The notes under the pieces were generated by a model. That model ran no database searches. It saw nothing but the letters and a program-made list of their open reading frames with translations, and had not been told where the DNA came from. DNA of 64,000 nucleotides from Halorubrum salipaludis (GTDB lineage: Archaea > Halobacteriota > Halobacteria > Halobacteriales > Haloferacaceae), in contig NZ_NSKC01000002.1 of NCBI RefSeq assembly GCF_002286985.1, positions 62,001 through 126,000 of the forward strand. Direction: 5' to 3'. Within the stretch, counting starts at the first letter, position 1. Each line of letters opens with the position of its first letter. Positions 25,715 through 34,758 of the stretch are shown piece after piece. The translations under genes were made by a program, and so were the position numbers.

Positions 25715-25741
25715 GTCGCCGGCTTCGCGGGGGGTCGAAGC

Positions 25742-26074
25742 TCAGTCGCGACGGTGCCCGAGCGGCTTCTTCTGGTCGACCTCAACCTCGACGTGGATCG
25801 AATCGGGGAAGTCGCGGGCGACGACCTCGCGGGCGATGTCGTCCGAGCCGTGGATCTCCATCGAGCGCTTGTACACGTCGTAGCTCCACGGCGAGAACTC
25901 GTCGCCGGCGCGGAGCCGCTTGTAGAGGGGGACGCGGACGGTCTCCGCCGGCGTGGCGTGCGGGCCCTTACACTCGGCGCCCTTGCGTTCGAGCGTCGAT
26001 TTGAGCTCCTGGACGGTCTCGGCGAGCACGTCGCGGTCGCCGGACGCGAAGGAGAGTTTCGTGACGAAGGTCAT
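25742..26074 (-). CDS. uS10/mL48-family ribosomal protein paralogue
   Basis: 110 residues from the ATG at 26072-26074, MTFVTKLSFASGDRDVLAET. The sequence shows the S10 ferredoxin-like fold pattern: first strand, helix LAETVQELKSTLERKGAECKG, then VRVPLYKRL with the S10-like loop, SPWSYDVYKRSMEIHG and DSIHVEVEVDQ. The 'PHATPAETVRVPLYKR' part matches the conserved S10 core. It is not the canonical archaeal uS10 in length or N-terminus. Haloarchaea commonly carry such a second S10-like protein; its place on the ribosome is unknown. Confidence 0.8.
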   Translation of the reverse strand: MTFVTKLSFASGDRDVLAETVQELKSTLERKGAECKGPHATPAETVRVPLYKRLRAGDEFSPWSYDVYKRSMEIHGSDDIAREVVARDFPDSIHVEVEVDQKKPLGHRRD

Positions 26075-26157
26075 GGCTGGGGGTCGTCCGGGTATGGTCG
26101 CCCGAGGAGTAAAAACGCACCTACCGAGCGCGGGCGCTACATCCACCGCCGAGGGGG

Positions 26158-26169
26158 CTGTATAAAAAC
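26158..26169 (+). promoter_or_regulatory. TATA box, probable distal Nudix promoter
   Basis: CTGTATAAAAAC is one of the best archaeal TATA boxes in the window. It points rightward and would start RNA near 26187, about 90 bases before the Nudix ATG at 26278. A second AT-rich patch (CTCTTTAGG, 26248-26256) sits about 25 bases before the ATG and would give a leaderless transcript. No open frame is seen between the two. Confidence 0.5.
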
Positions 26170-26277
26170 CACGACGCCGGAGTCTAACGCCGCGCAGATC
26201 GGTCGAAGAGGGCCGTAACGCCCGGTGCGTTCGCGACTCCGACACCCTCTTTAGGGGTGGTTGCTTACCTGACGCTA

Positions 26278-26724
26278 ATGACGGTCGAAGCGACAAGCGC
26301 TGGAGCCATCCTCTTCCGCGACACCCGCGGCGAACGGGAGTACTTGCTCCTGAAGAGCCGGCCGGGGGACTGGGAGTTCCCCAAAGGCGGGGTCGAGGGG
26401 GACGAGGAGCTCCAGCAGACGGCGATACGGGAGGTCGGCGAGGAGGCCGGGATCGAGGATTTCCGGCTGATCGACGGCTTCCGCAAGGAGTACGACTACG
26501 TGTTCGAGGCGAACGGCGAGACCATCCACAAGACGGTCCACCTGTTCATCGCGCGCTCGTTCGAGGCGAGCGCCGAGATCTCGAACGAGCACCGCGACCT
26601 GCAGTGGCGCGACTACGACCAAGCGCTCAACACGATCACGCAGAACGGCCCCCGGGAGATCCTCGAGGACGCCCACGAGTACCTCGACGAGCGGAAAGAC
26701 GAGGAGACGGGCGAGTACGTCTGA
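26278..26724 (+). CDS. Nudix hydrolase (Ap4A-hydrolase-like)
   Basis: 148 residues from the ATG at 26278. The Nudix box is complete: GGVEGDEELQQTAIREVGEE followed by AGI, fitting G-x5-E-x7-R-E-U-x-E-E-x-G-U. The context WEFPKGG before it and the overall size resemble bacterial/archaeal bis(5'-nucleosyl)-tetraphosphatases, which cleave Ap4A and related signals. Substrate is an inference from this likeness. The acidic tail KDEETGEYV is typical of haloarchaea. Confidence 0.88.
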   Translation: MTVEATSAGAILFRDTRGEREYLLLKSRPGDWEFPKGGVEGDEELQQTAIREVGEEAGIEDFRLIDGFRKEYDYVFEANGETIHKTVHLFIARSFEASAEISNEHRDLQWRDYDQALNTITQNGPREILEDAHEYLDERKDEETGEYV

Positions 26725-26778
26725 CTCCGAGGCGACCGTGACGATTCGCTTTTCATCCGGGCGTCGACGACTCCGGCC

Positions 26779-27798
26779 GTGACTCCGGACGCCGAGTTCG
26801 GCTACGAGCTCCTGGTCTGTCGGTACGCCGAGCTCGCGTGGCACCCGAGCGACGACCCCCGTCCCGCGATCGTCTCCCGCCAGCTCGGCACCGAGGATCG
26901 CCGGTGGGACACGGTCGTGATCGAGGTCGACCCGGCGGCGTTCGCGGCCCGGCGCGCGTTCGGCGACCGGACCATCGACTCAGACCTCCTCCACGTCGTG
27001 CGCCACGCCCCCGCCGAGTGGGCGTGGTACCGCGACGCGCTCCCGCACCCCGGCTACCCGTGGCGCTACGTCCGGCAGGCGGTCCACCGGGCCGCGGGGC
27101 GGGACCTGATCGAGAAGCGCCGTCGGAACAACCGGATCCAGCTCCGTCGGAAGCGACCGTACCCGGACTGGGTCGAGCGGATCGTCGCGGTCGAGAACAA
27201 GCCCGACTTGGACCGCTCCGCGGCCGACCGGCTCGCCGACCAGCTCGTCCACGACGTGGAGACCGGCCTCGCGGACGAGGCGTGGCTCGCCACCGAGACG
27301 ACCGGCGAGTGCGTCGAGCCGGCCCTGCTCCGCGAGATGCCCGTCGAGGCCGGCATCCTCGCGACCGACTTCTCCGCGGGGGTCCACGCCGACGCGGCCG
27401 ACGTGGCGTGGCACCCGAGCGATCTGGGTCCCGCGGGCGGCGAGCGCCGCGACCCCGAGACTGAGACGCTCCGGCTGGAGATCGCCGAGCGCGCCTACGG
27501 GAAGGGGTGGCGCTCCTTCGCCGACACGATGCGGCCGGACTGCCGGCACTTCGAGCTCCGGCGGGAGGACCGCGCGCTCGTCCCGTACTGCGCGGCCAAG
27601 GAGAAGGTGCCGACCGGGAGGGAGTGTTCGGGCTCCTGTCCGGAGTTCTCGCCCGAGCCGCCCCAGTGGCGCACGAAGGGGTGGCCGATCGAGGGCGGTC
27701 CCGGGAAGGGGGTCGAGCTGGTCTTAGACCGGCGGCGGGAGCGGGAGCGCGACCGGGTCGCCGACGGCGGCGGCGACAGCGACGGCGACGACGAGTAG
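26779..27798 (+). CDS. DUF5787 family protein
   Basis: 339 residues from a GTG at 26779. Begins FGYELLVCRYAELAW and contains RYPDW-like PYPDWVERIVAVENKPDL, where E-x-K after a hydrophobic strand recalls the PD-(D/E)xK nuclease core. A C-terminal four-Cys cluster follows (MRPDC, VPYCAAK, ECSGSCPEF). The pattern fits haloarchaeal DUF5787. The nuclease idea is an inference from the ENK strand only. A charged Arg/Glu/Asp tail closes the protein, which stops six bases from the convergent dehydrogenase gene. Confidence 0.75.
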   Translation: MTPDAEFGYELLVCRYAELAWHPSDDPRPAIVSRQLGTEDRRWDTVVIEVDPAAFAARRAFGDRTIDSDLLHVVRHAPAEWAWYRDALPHPGYPWRYVRQAVHRAAGRDLIEKRRRNNRIQLRRKRPYPDWVERIVAVENKPDLDRSAADRLADQLVHDVETGLADEAWLATETTGECVEPALLREMPVEAGILATDFSAGVHADAADVAWHPSDLGPAGGERRDPETETLRLEIAERAYGKGWRSFADTMRPDCRHFELRREDRALVPYCAAKEKVPTGRECSGSCPEFSPEPPQWRTKGWPIEGGPGKGVELVLDRRRERERDRVADGGGDSDGDDE

Positions 27799-27804
27799 GT
27801 CCGC

Positions 27805-30800
27805 CTACGCCAGCGCCGCCGCCAGCTTCTCGACCGGGTGCGGCGGCTCGTCGGCGGCGCCGTCGCGCTCCTTCAGCTGGCTCCGGCAGGAGGCGCCGGG
27901 GGCGACGACCTCGTCGCCGTCGCTCTCGTCGACCTGCCCGAAGAGCGTCTCGCCGATCGCCTTGCTCATCGAGTAGTGTTCGGCCTCGTAGCCGAACGAG
28001 CCCGCCATCCCGCAACAGGAGGAGTCGAGCGGGTCGACGCCGTACCCCGCGCGCCGGAGCACGCCGACCGCGTGGTGGTCCTTCTTCGTCGCCTTCTGGT
28101 GGCAGTGGCCGTGGTAGGTGAGCGACTCCGTGGGCGCGTCGAGGTCGATCCCCTCGTCGAGCCGGTGGGCGTCGACGTACTCCATGACCCCGTACGTGTT
28201 CCCGGACACCGTCGCCACGTCGGCGTCGGGCACGTCGCTGGCGTCGCCGTCGAGCAGGTCGTGGTAGTCGCTCTGGAGCATCACGGCGTCGGTGGGCTCG
28301 ACGACGACGACCTCCCAGCCGTCCCTCACGTCCGGCGCGAGCGTCTCGACGGCGTCCCTCGCCGCCGCGCGCGACTTCTCCAACATTCCCTTCGAGTGGG
28401 GCGGGCGCCCGCTCCCGTCCACGTCCGGAATCTTGACGTGGCAGTTCGCGGCCTCCAACACCCGCACCGCGGCCTTCCCGGCGCCGGGGTTCGTGTAGGT
28501 GGTGTACACGTCGGGGAAGAGGAGGACGTCGCGGTCGGCCTCGGCGCGGGGGACGCCGGCGCCGCCGCGGGCCTCGAACCAGTCGGTCAGGCTCTCCGAG
28601 CGGAACGTGGGGAGGTCCCGCTCCTTCGCGATCCCGAGGACCTTCTCCGCGAGGAGCCCGGCGCCGGGGAGCTTGTTCGGGAGGTTCGAGAGGGGCGCGA
28701 GCGCCGAGCCCAGCGGCGCCAGCCGCTCGAAGTTCCCGAGCAGCCGCGTCCGGAGGTCGATCCCGTGCTCCTCGTGGTGGGCGTGCTCGACCTCGGCCTT
28801 GAGCTTCGCCATGTCGACGCCGCTCGGACAGTCGACCTTACAGCCCTTACAGCCGACGCAGAGGTCCATCACCTCGGTGACGAACTCGTCGTCGGTCGGG
28901 TCGTCCGGGAGCTCGCCGTTCATCGCCCCGCGGAGCATGTTCGCCCGGCCGCGGGTCGCCTGGATCTCCTCCTCGGAGGCGCGGTAGGTCGGGCACATCA
29001 CGCCGCCGGTGGTCTCCTGCGGGCCGCGACACCCCCCGCAGCCGTGACAGAGCTCGACCATCCCCTGCATCCCGTTGTCGATCGCCCACTCCATCGCGGG
29101 GTCGAAGCCGGCGTCGTACTCGTACTCCGAGTCGAACCGGAGGTTCTCGCGCATGTCGAAGTCGCCGCAGACGTTCCCCGGGTTGAGGAGCCAGTCGGGG
29201 TCGAAGGCGGTCTTCAGCTCGCGGAACGACTCCCAGAGGTCGTCGCCGTACAGCTTCCGGTTCCACTGGGTCCGGGCGCGGCCGTCGCCGTGTTCGCCGG
29301 AGACCGACCCGCCGAGCCGGACCACGGCGTCGGTGACGCGGTCGGCGATGTCGACCATCGCGTCCACGTCGTCGACGTCCTTCGTGTTGATCAGCGGGCG
29401 GACGTGGAGCACGCCCGGCCCGGCGTGCGCGTAGAACGTCGCGAAGGTGTCGTTCTCCTCGAGGATCGACTGGAACTCGCGGGTGTACTCCGGGAGGTGC
29501 TCGGGCGGGATCGCGCAGTCCTCGATGAAGGAGATGTGCTTCTCGTCGGTGGTGCGCGACAGGAGGATCGGGAGCCCGGCCTTGCGCATCTTCCAGAACC
29601 GGTCGCGCTTCGCGGGATCGTGCGCCTCCATCGCGTCGACCGCGCGGCGGGGCTGGCTCGTCGTCTCGGCGGCGCCCTCCCGGGGGTCGGCCTCCGTCTC
29701 CGGGACGACCGCGTCCGCGTCGCCGCCCTCGCCCACCCGGTCCGCGACGAGGTCGGCGACCTTCCGTTTCCCCTCGGCGTCGCTGTCGGCGTAGAACTCG
29801 ACGAGGAGAACGGAGTCGGTCCCCTCGGGCAGCATGCCGACGACCTCCTCGAACTCCGGCGTGTCGGCCGCGAGGCCCAAGAGCACGTCGTCCATCACCT
29901 CGACGGCGGCGGGGTCGTGTTCGAGGATCGGCGCCACGTCCTCCATCGCGTCCAGCAGATCGTCGTAGGTGAGCAGCGCGACCGCCTTTGTCTCCGGAAT
30001 CTCGACGAGCGAGACGGTCGCCTCGGTCACCGTCGCGAGCGTCCCTTCGCTGCCGGCCATGAGCCGCCCGAGGTTGACCACGCCCTCCTGGCCGTACTCG
30101 CCGCGGTGCTCGGCGAGCAGCCGGTCGAGGTTGTAGCCGGAGACGTTCCGCTTCATCTCGGGGTAGCGCTCGTCGATCGCGTCCGCCTCGTCGTCGAGGA
30201 TTCGGACGATCTCGGCGTGGATCCGCGGGAGGAGATCGTCCGCGTCGGGGTCGGCCGACTCGCGCAGGTCGTCGACGGCGACCTCGCCGAAGGTCGTCAC
30301 CGTCCCGTCGGCGAGGACGACCTCGACCTCTTCCACGTAGTGGTCAGTCTTTCCGTACTTCAGCGAGTGCGACCCGGTGGAGTTGTTGCCGATCGCGCCG
30401 CCGATCGCGGACTTGTCGCGCCACGCCGGGTCGGGCGCGAACTTCAGCCCGTGGGGTTCGACCGCGGCGTTGAGGTCGCCGACGTACGCCCCCGCCTGCG
30501 CCCGGGCGGTCCCGGCGTCCGGGTCCGTCGACAGCACCTCGTCCATCGAGTCGGTGAGGTCGAGGACGACCGCCTCGTTGACGGTCTGGCCCGCGAGCGA
30601 CGTGCCGCCCCCGCGGGGCAACACCGGGATCCCCTCCTCGTAGCAGTACTCGTGGACCGCCGCCACGTCCGCGGTCGACTCCGGCATCACGACCCCGATC
30701 GGCGTGACCTCGTACGCCGAGGCGTCGGTCGCGTACAGCCGCTTCGAGTAGTCGTCGAACCGCACGTCGCCGTCGACCCGGGACTCCAGCGCGTCCACCA

Positions 30801-30882
30801 GCTCCGGGCGCTCGGTGCCGCCCCCGGTGTAGTCGAAGTCTCCCCCCTCCCGCGGATCCGGGTCCGGCGTGTTGGTTGCCAT
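27805..30882 (-). CDS. dld: FAD-linked D-lactate/glycolate dehydrogenase with Fe-S and CCG domains
   Basis: 1025 residues in three parts. The N-terminal FAD-binding domain (about 40-230) has VLPRGGGTSLAGQTV and IGGAIGNNSTGSHSLKYG. The FAD-oxidase C-domain follows (250-590, with GSVSGEHGDGRAR). A ferredoxin-like pair (about 640-710) comes next, with CHGCGGCRG and CVGCKGCKVDCPSG, and then a heterodisulfide-reductase-type CCG region with SSCCGMAGSFGYE. It oxidises D-lactate (or glycolate) to pyruvate and passes electrons to a quinone or carrier. It diverges from the LutC and LutB-like genes across 173 bases, building a lactate oxidation locus. Confidence 0.9.
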   Translation of the reverse strand: MATNTPDPDPREGGDFDYTGGGTERPELVDALESRVDGDVRFDDYSKRLYATDASAYEVTPIGVVMPESTADVAAVHEYCYEEGIPVLPRGGGTSLAGQTVNEAVVLDLTDSMDEVLSTDPDAGTARAQAGAYVGDLNAAVEPHGLKFAPDPAWRDKSAIGGAIGNNSTGSHSLKYGKTDHYVEEVEVVLADGTVTTFGEVAVDDLRESADPDADDLLPRIHAEIVRILDDEADAIDERYPEMKRNVSGYNLDRLLAEHRGEYGQEGVVNLGRLMAGSEGTLATVTEATVSLVEIPETKAVALLTYDDLLDAMEDVAPILEHDPAAVEVMDDVLLGLAADTPEFEEVVGMLPEGTDSVLLVEFYADSDAEGKRKVADLVADRVGEGGDADAVVPETEADPREGAAETTSQPRRAVDAMEAHDPAKRDRFWKMRKAGLPILLSRTTDEKHISFIEDCAIPPEHLPEYTREFQSILEENDTFATFYAHAGPGVLHVRPLINTKDVDDVDAMVDIADRVTDAVVRLGGSVSGEHGDGRARTQWNRKLYGDDLWESFRELKTAFDPDWLLNPGNVCGDFDMRENLRFDSEYEYDAGFDPAMEWAIDNGMQGMVELCHGCGGCRGPQETTGGVMCPTYRASEEEIQATRGRANMLRGAMNGELPDDPTDDEFVTEVMDLCVGCKGCKVDCPSGVDMAKLKAEVEHAHHEEHGIDLRTRLLGNFERLAPLGSALAPLSNLPNKLPGAGLLAEKVLGIAKERDLPTFRSESLTDWFEARGGAGVPRAEADRDVLLFPDVYTTYTNPGAGKAAVRVLEAANCHVKIPDVDGSGRPPHSKGMLEKSRAAARDAVETLAPDVRDGWEVVVVEPTDAVMLQSDYHDLLDGDASDVPDADVATVSGNTYGVMEYVDAHRLDEGIDLDAPTESLTYHGHCHQKATKKDHHAVGVLRRAGYGVDPLDSSCCGMAGSFGYEAEHYSMSKAIGETLFGQVDESDGDEVVAPGASCRSQLKERDGAADEPPHPVEKLAAALA

Positions 30883-31026
30883 GCGAGACCTTCACGGTCG
30901 AACTATGAAAAATCTCCTGACACCGCAGTGACCGCCGGAAGGCGACACCGGTCGAGAGGGCGTTCGCCGGCGGCGGCGAGAGATGAGAGAGACGACCTGT
31001 CCCGGCGCGCGAGAGCCGGCACAACA

Positions 31027-31039
31027 CCCATATATATTC
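31027..31039 (+). promoter_or_regulatory. TATA box of the lutC-lutB unit
   Basis: CCATATATATTC lies about 25 bases before the ATG at 31056, so transcription would begin at the start codon (leaderless). A weaker AT-rich element on the other strand (around 30904-30912) serves the divergent dehydrogenase. Confidence 0.6.
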
Positions 31040-31055
31040 CGTTGAATGATGACGT

Positions 31056-31649
31056 ATGTCAGTCGCCGACCGCTCGACGTTCAAGCGCCGTCTGGACGAC
31101 CTCGGCGTGACCGTCACCGAGGGGGCCGCGAGCGAGTGCGCGGACCTGATCGACGAGGCCGCCGGCGACCCGGCGGTCGGCGTCGCGCTCGGTGACGGGG
31201 TAGCCGCCGACGGCGATGCGACGGACGCGACGGACGCGACCGTCGCGCTCCCCGACCGGATCGAGACCGATCCGACCACGGCCGAGCTCCGCGCGGCCCA
31301 CACCGGCGTCACCGACGCGGAGCTCGGCGTCGCCGCGTACGGGAGCGTCGCCATCGAGGCCGACCGCGCCGGCACCGAACCGGTGAGCCTCTTCGTCGAC
31401 CGCCACGTCGTCGTCCTCCGCGAGGTTGACCTCGTCCCGGACATGCCGGACGCGTTCGAGTGGCTCGGCCCGAGGGCGCGCGACGGCTCGGCCGACGTGG
31501 TGTTCGCCACCGGGCCGAGCGCGACCGCCGACATGGGCGGGCTCGTCCACGGAGCGCACGGCCCGAAGGAGGTCCACGTGGTACTGTTGCGGGAGGACAG
31601 CGAGGACGACGGGAAACCGGCGGACTCCGAGGTGACCGGCGATGAGTAG
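31056..31649 (+). CDS. lutC: LutC-like LUD domain protein
   Basis: 197 residues. The LUD fold is recognisable in TAELRAAHTGVTDAELGVAAYGSVAIE, RHVVVLREVDLVPDMPDAF and the final VFATGPSATADMGGLVHGAHGPKEVHVVLL, the last being the family signature (GPS-x-TADI-x3-V-x-G-x-HGP). It is a subunit of the lactate utilisation complex with the LutB/LutA-type protein encoded next, whose start overlaps its stop by eight bases. The sugar-phosphate-isomerase-like fold probably binds a substrate or a cofactor. Confidence 0.88.
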   Translation: MSVADRSTFKRRLDDLGVTVTEGAASECADLIDEAAGDPAVGVALGDGVAADGDATDATDATVALPDRIETDPTTAELRAAHTGVTDAELGVAAYGSVAIEADRAGTEPVSLFVDRHVVVLREVDLVPDMPDAFEWLGPRARDGSADVVFATGPSATADMGGLVHGAHGPKEVHVVLLREDSEDDGKPADSEVTGDE

Positions 31650-33876
31650 CGACGCCGCGAAGGCCGATCGCATCCGGGAGCTGATGGCGACCGAGGGCGA
31701 CGCGGTCGCCGAGAACACCCGCGGGTTCAACGAGGGGCGCTACGAGTCGACCGGGCGGCTCGACGACTACGAGGCGCTGAAAGAGCAGGCCCGCGCGATC
31801 AAGGAGGACGCGATCGGCCGGCTCCCGGAGCTGATCGACGAGGTGACCGAGGCGGTCGAGGCCAACGGCGGGACCGTCTACGTCGCCGACGACGCGGCCG
31901 ACGCGAACCGGTACATCACGGAGCTGACCGCCGAGGAGCGCGACGCAGACCGCCTCGTGAAATCGAAGTCGATGACCTCCGAGGAGCTCGAGGTGAACGA
32001 GGCGCTCGAAGCCGAGGGCGTCGAGGTGGTCGAGACCGACCTCGGCGAGTGGGTGCTCCAGCTCGCCGACGAGGCCCCCTCGCACATCGTCGCGCCGGCG
32101 ATCCACAAGTCCCGCGAGGGCATCTCGGAGCTGTTCGCGGAGCGGTTCGACCTCGACGACCCGCCGGAGACCGCTGAGGAGCTCACCATGTTCGCCCGCG
32201 AGCGCCTCGGCGAGCTGGTCGAGGACGCCGACGTGGGGATGACGGGGGCGAACTTCATCGCCGCTGACTCCGGCACCATGCTGTTGGTCACCAGCGAGGG
32301 CAACGCCCGGAAGTCGGTGACCGCGACCGACACCCACGTCGCGGTCGCGGGCGTCGAGAAGCTGGTCCCGACCGTCGAGGACTTCTCGCCGTTCGTCGAG
32401 CTGATCGGGCGCTCGGGGACCGGCCAGGACGTGACCTCCTACATCTCGACGCTGACCCCGCCCGTCGACTCGCCGGTGCCGGACTTCCAGGACGACGGGG
32501 AGCCGCTCGCCGACGGCTCGGGCGACGACCGCGACTTCCACCTCGTGTTGATCGACAACGGGCGCATGGCGATGCGCGACGACGAGGAGCTGAAGGAGAC
32601 GTTATACTGCATCCGGTGTTCCGCCTGCTCGAACGCGTGCGGCAACTTCCAGAGCGTCGGCGGCCACGCGTTCGGCGGCGAGACCTACTCCGGCGGCATC
32701 GCCACCGGCTGGGAGGCGGGCATCGAGGGGCTCGACGTGGCCGCCGAGTTCAACGACCTCTGTACCGGCTGCTCGCGCTGCGTCCCGGCGTGTCCCGTCG
32801 GGATCGACATCCCGTGGATCAACACGGTCGTCCGCGACCGGATCAACCGCGGCGAGGTCGACTCCCGCCAGACCGACTGGCTCTTCGAGGAGCTGGTCCC
32901 CGACGAGGAGCCCGCCGGGCTCGACCTGGGGACGCGGGTCGTCGGCAACTACGAGACGGTCGCGAAGCTGGGGAGCCTCACCGCGCCGATCGCGAACCGC
33001 CTCGCCGACGCCGGCCCCCTCCGCGCGCTCGCCGAGCGCGTGACCGGGATCGACCGCCGGCGCGACCTCCCGGAGTTCGCGAGCGAACCGCTCGTCGACT
33101 GGTTCGAGCGCCGGGGCGGCCCGGCGGTTCCGGCGGACGAGGCCGCCAGAGAGGCGGTCCTCTACCCCGACACCGCGACCAACTACGTCGACGTCGACCG
33201 CGGCAAGGCGGCGGTGCGCGCGCTGGAGGCGCTCGGCGTTCACGTCGAAGTCCCGGACCTCCCCGGAAGCGGGCGCCCGCCGCTCTCGCAGGGGATGGTC
33301 TCGACCGCGACGGCGGCGGCCGAGGACGCGTACGCCGGGCTCGCCCGCCACGTCGACGCCGGCCGCGACGTGGTCGTGATCGAGCCGAGCGACCTCGCGA
33401 TGTTCCGGCGCGAGTACGAGCGGCTCCTCCCGGAGGCGTCGTTCGAGCGCCTCGCCGACGCGAGCTACGACGTGATGGAGTACTGCTTCGGCCTGCTGGA
33501 GAACGGCGGCGACCCGGCCGCGCTCCGAGCGCCGGCGGAGGGGACGGGACCGGTGGCCTCGGGGAAGCGGGTCGCCTACCACCCGCACTGTCAGGCGCGG
33601 ACGATCGGCGTCGGCGAGCACGCGACCGCGGTGATGGAGCGGCTCGGCTACGACGTGCGCGTCTCCGAGACGGAGTGTTGCGGGATGGCCGGCTCGTTCG
33701 GCTACAAGACGGACTACTACGAGCTGAGCATGGACGTGGGCGAGCCCCTCCGCGAGCAGTTCGGGGACAGCGACCGGACCGTCGTCGCGTCCGGCACGTC
33801 CTGCGGCGAGCAGCTGGACGCCCTTCTCGAGTCGTCGCCGATGCATCCGGTGGAGCTGATCGCGCCGCGGGAGTAA
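31642..33876 (+). CDS. lutB: LutB-LutA fusion: LUD, Fe-S and CCG domains
   Basis: 744 residues. The N-terminal LUD domain (about 60-300) contains MTGANFIAADSGTMLLVTSEG. A ferredoxin-like segment (about 315-400) has CIRCSACSNACGNF and CTGCSRCVPACPVG. The C-terminal 270 residues form the CCG (cysteine-rich) region, YHPHCQARTIGVGEHATAV and ETECCGMAGSFGYK. In Bacillus these parts are separate LutB and LutA proteins, so this is a fusion. With LutC it should oxidise L-lactate to pyruvate. Compare the divergent dehydrogenase, whose Fe-S/CCG half is laid out the same way. Confidence 0.88.
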   Translation: MSSDAAKADRIRELMATEGDAVAENTRGFNEGRYESTGRLDDYEALKEQARAIKEDAIGRLPELIDEVTEAVEANGGTVYVADDAADANRYITELTAEERDADRLVKSKSMTSEELEVNEALEAEGVEVVETDLGEWVLQLADEAPSHIVAPAIHKSREGISELFAERFDLDDPPETAEELTMFARERLGELVEDADVGMTGANFIAADSGTMLLVTSEGNARKSVTATDTHVAVAGVEKLVPTVEDFSPFVELIGRSGTGQDVTSYISTLTPPVDSPVPDFQDDGEPLADGSGDDRDFHLVLIDNGRMAMRDDEELKETLYCIRCSACSNACGNFQSVGGHAFGGETYSGGIATGWEAGIEGLDVAAEFNDLCTGCSRCVPACPVGIDIPWINTVVRDRINRGEVDSRQTDWLFEELVPDEEPAGLDLGTRVVGNYETVAKLGSLTAPIANRLADAGPLRALAERVTGIDRRRDLPEFASEPLVDWFERRGGPAVPADEAAREAVLYPDTATNYVDVDRGKAAVRALEALGVHVEVPDLPGSGRPPLSQGMVSTATAAAEDAYAGLARHVDAGRDVVVIEPSDLAMFRREYERLLPEASFERLADASYDVMEYCFGLLENGGDPAALRAPAEGTGPVASGKRVAYHPHCQARTIGVGEHATAVMERLGYDVRVSETECCGMAGSFGYKTDYYELSMDVGEPLREQFGDSDRTVVASGTSCGEQLDALLESSPMHPVELIAPRE

Positions 33877-33967
33877 GCCGGATCGGCGCCCGAGAGGGGA
33901 CCGCCCTGGCGCCCGCGACGCGGCCGCCCCGCCCGCCCCGTCTGACGGGCGTCGTTCGACAACGAAC

Positions 33968-33977
33968 GCTTAATAGG
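33968..33977 (+). promoter_or_regulatory. TATA-like box of the PRC-barrel gene
   Basis: GCTTAATAGG ends 23 bases before the ATG at 34000. This spacing supports that ATG as a leaderless start over the in-frame GTG at 33985. Confidence 0.55.
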
Positions 33978-33999
33978 CGCGCTCGTGACCGTATCGCAT

Positions 34000-34302
34000 A
34001 TGAACGCTGCTCCGGAGGAGATTACGTCTCTCGTCGGTCGCGAGGTGTACTCGAACAACGGCGTCTTCGTCGGCGAGATCGAGGACGTGCGCCTCGATCT
34101 GGACGCGCAGGCGGTGACCGGGCTCGCGCTCGCGGAACTCAATCACGAGCTGTTCGCCGGGCGCGTTGACGGGAACACGGGCGTCATCGTCCCGTACCGC
34201 TGGGTCCGCGCCGTCGGCGACGTGGTGCTGATCAACGACGTGATCGAACGGCTCGACACCGGGAGCGACGAGTCCGAGGCCGAGGCCGAACTGGAGGTCT
34301 GA
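34000..34302 (+). CDS. PRC-barrel domain protein
   Basis: 100 residues from the ATG at 34000. The PRC-barrel pattern is clear: ITSLVGREVYSNNGVFVGEIEDVRLD, then VTGLALAELN, IVPYRWVRAVGDVVLINDVIERL. Small PRC-barrel proteins are very common in haloarchaea, probably binding RNA or acting in ribosome or cell-division related assemblies (CdpB-type). Which one this is cannot be decided without phylogeny. An acidic tail follows the barrel. Confidence 0.85.
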   Translation: MNAAPEEITSLVGREVYSNNGVFVGEIEDVRLDLDAQAVTGLALAELNHELFAGRVDGNTGVIVPYRWVRAVGDVVLINDVIERLDTGSDESEAEAELEV

Positions 34303-34330
34303 CTCCGCGCGCGTCTCCGGTCCCCGCCCG

Positions 34331-34654
34331 TCAGAAGGGGAGCGCGTCCCGCAGGCTCGTCAGGAACCCGCCGCCCTCCCGCCGCTTGCGGTCGAACACC
34401 GGGTACAGCGCGTCGAGGAACTCCGTCTCGTTCTCGAACCGGGTCTCCGGCACCTGATCGAGCGCCTCGCCGAGCGTGACCGTCCGCCCCTTGGCGTCGT
34501 ACGGGATCTCGTCGTCGCCGAGGGCGTCGCGGATCTTCTCGGCCGTCGCCGGGAACGACACGTCAGCCTCCTCGATCCGTTCGTCGAGCACGGCGATGCC
34601 GAACTCGATCGCGTCCGGCTCAGAGGATCCGCCGCCGGGTGGGCGTGCTGCCAT
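34331..34654 (-). CDS. DUF5789 family protein
   Basis: 107 residues. After a Gly/Pro N-terminus it has the family's core: FGIAVLDERIEEADVSFPAT, IRDALGDDEIPYDAKGRTVT, LGEALDQVPETRFENETEFLDAL. This small alpha/beta protein occurs in many haloarchaea with no known role. Family naming is from memory of the pattern. Confidence 0.7.
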   Translation of the reverse strand: MAARPPGGGSSEPDAIEFGIAVLDERIEEADVSFPATAEKIRDALGDDEIPYDAKGRTVTLGEALDQVPETRFENETEFLDALYPVFDRKRREGGGFLTSLRDALPF

Positions 34655-34758
34655 CGCGGGTCGGTACTCGCTCGGGACGTTTTAAACCCATGTTCGTCGA
34701 CCGCGTCGGCCGGGGAGGGGGCGTCGGCGAGGCCTCCCGATCGGCACCGCGGACGCCG

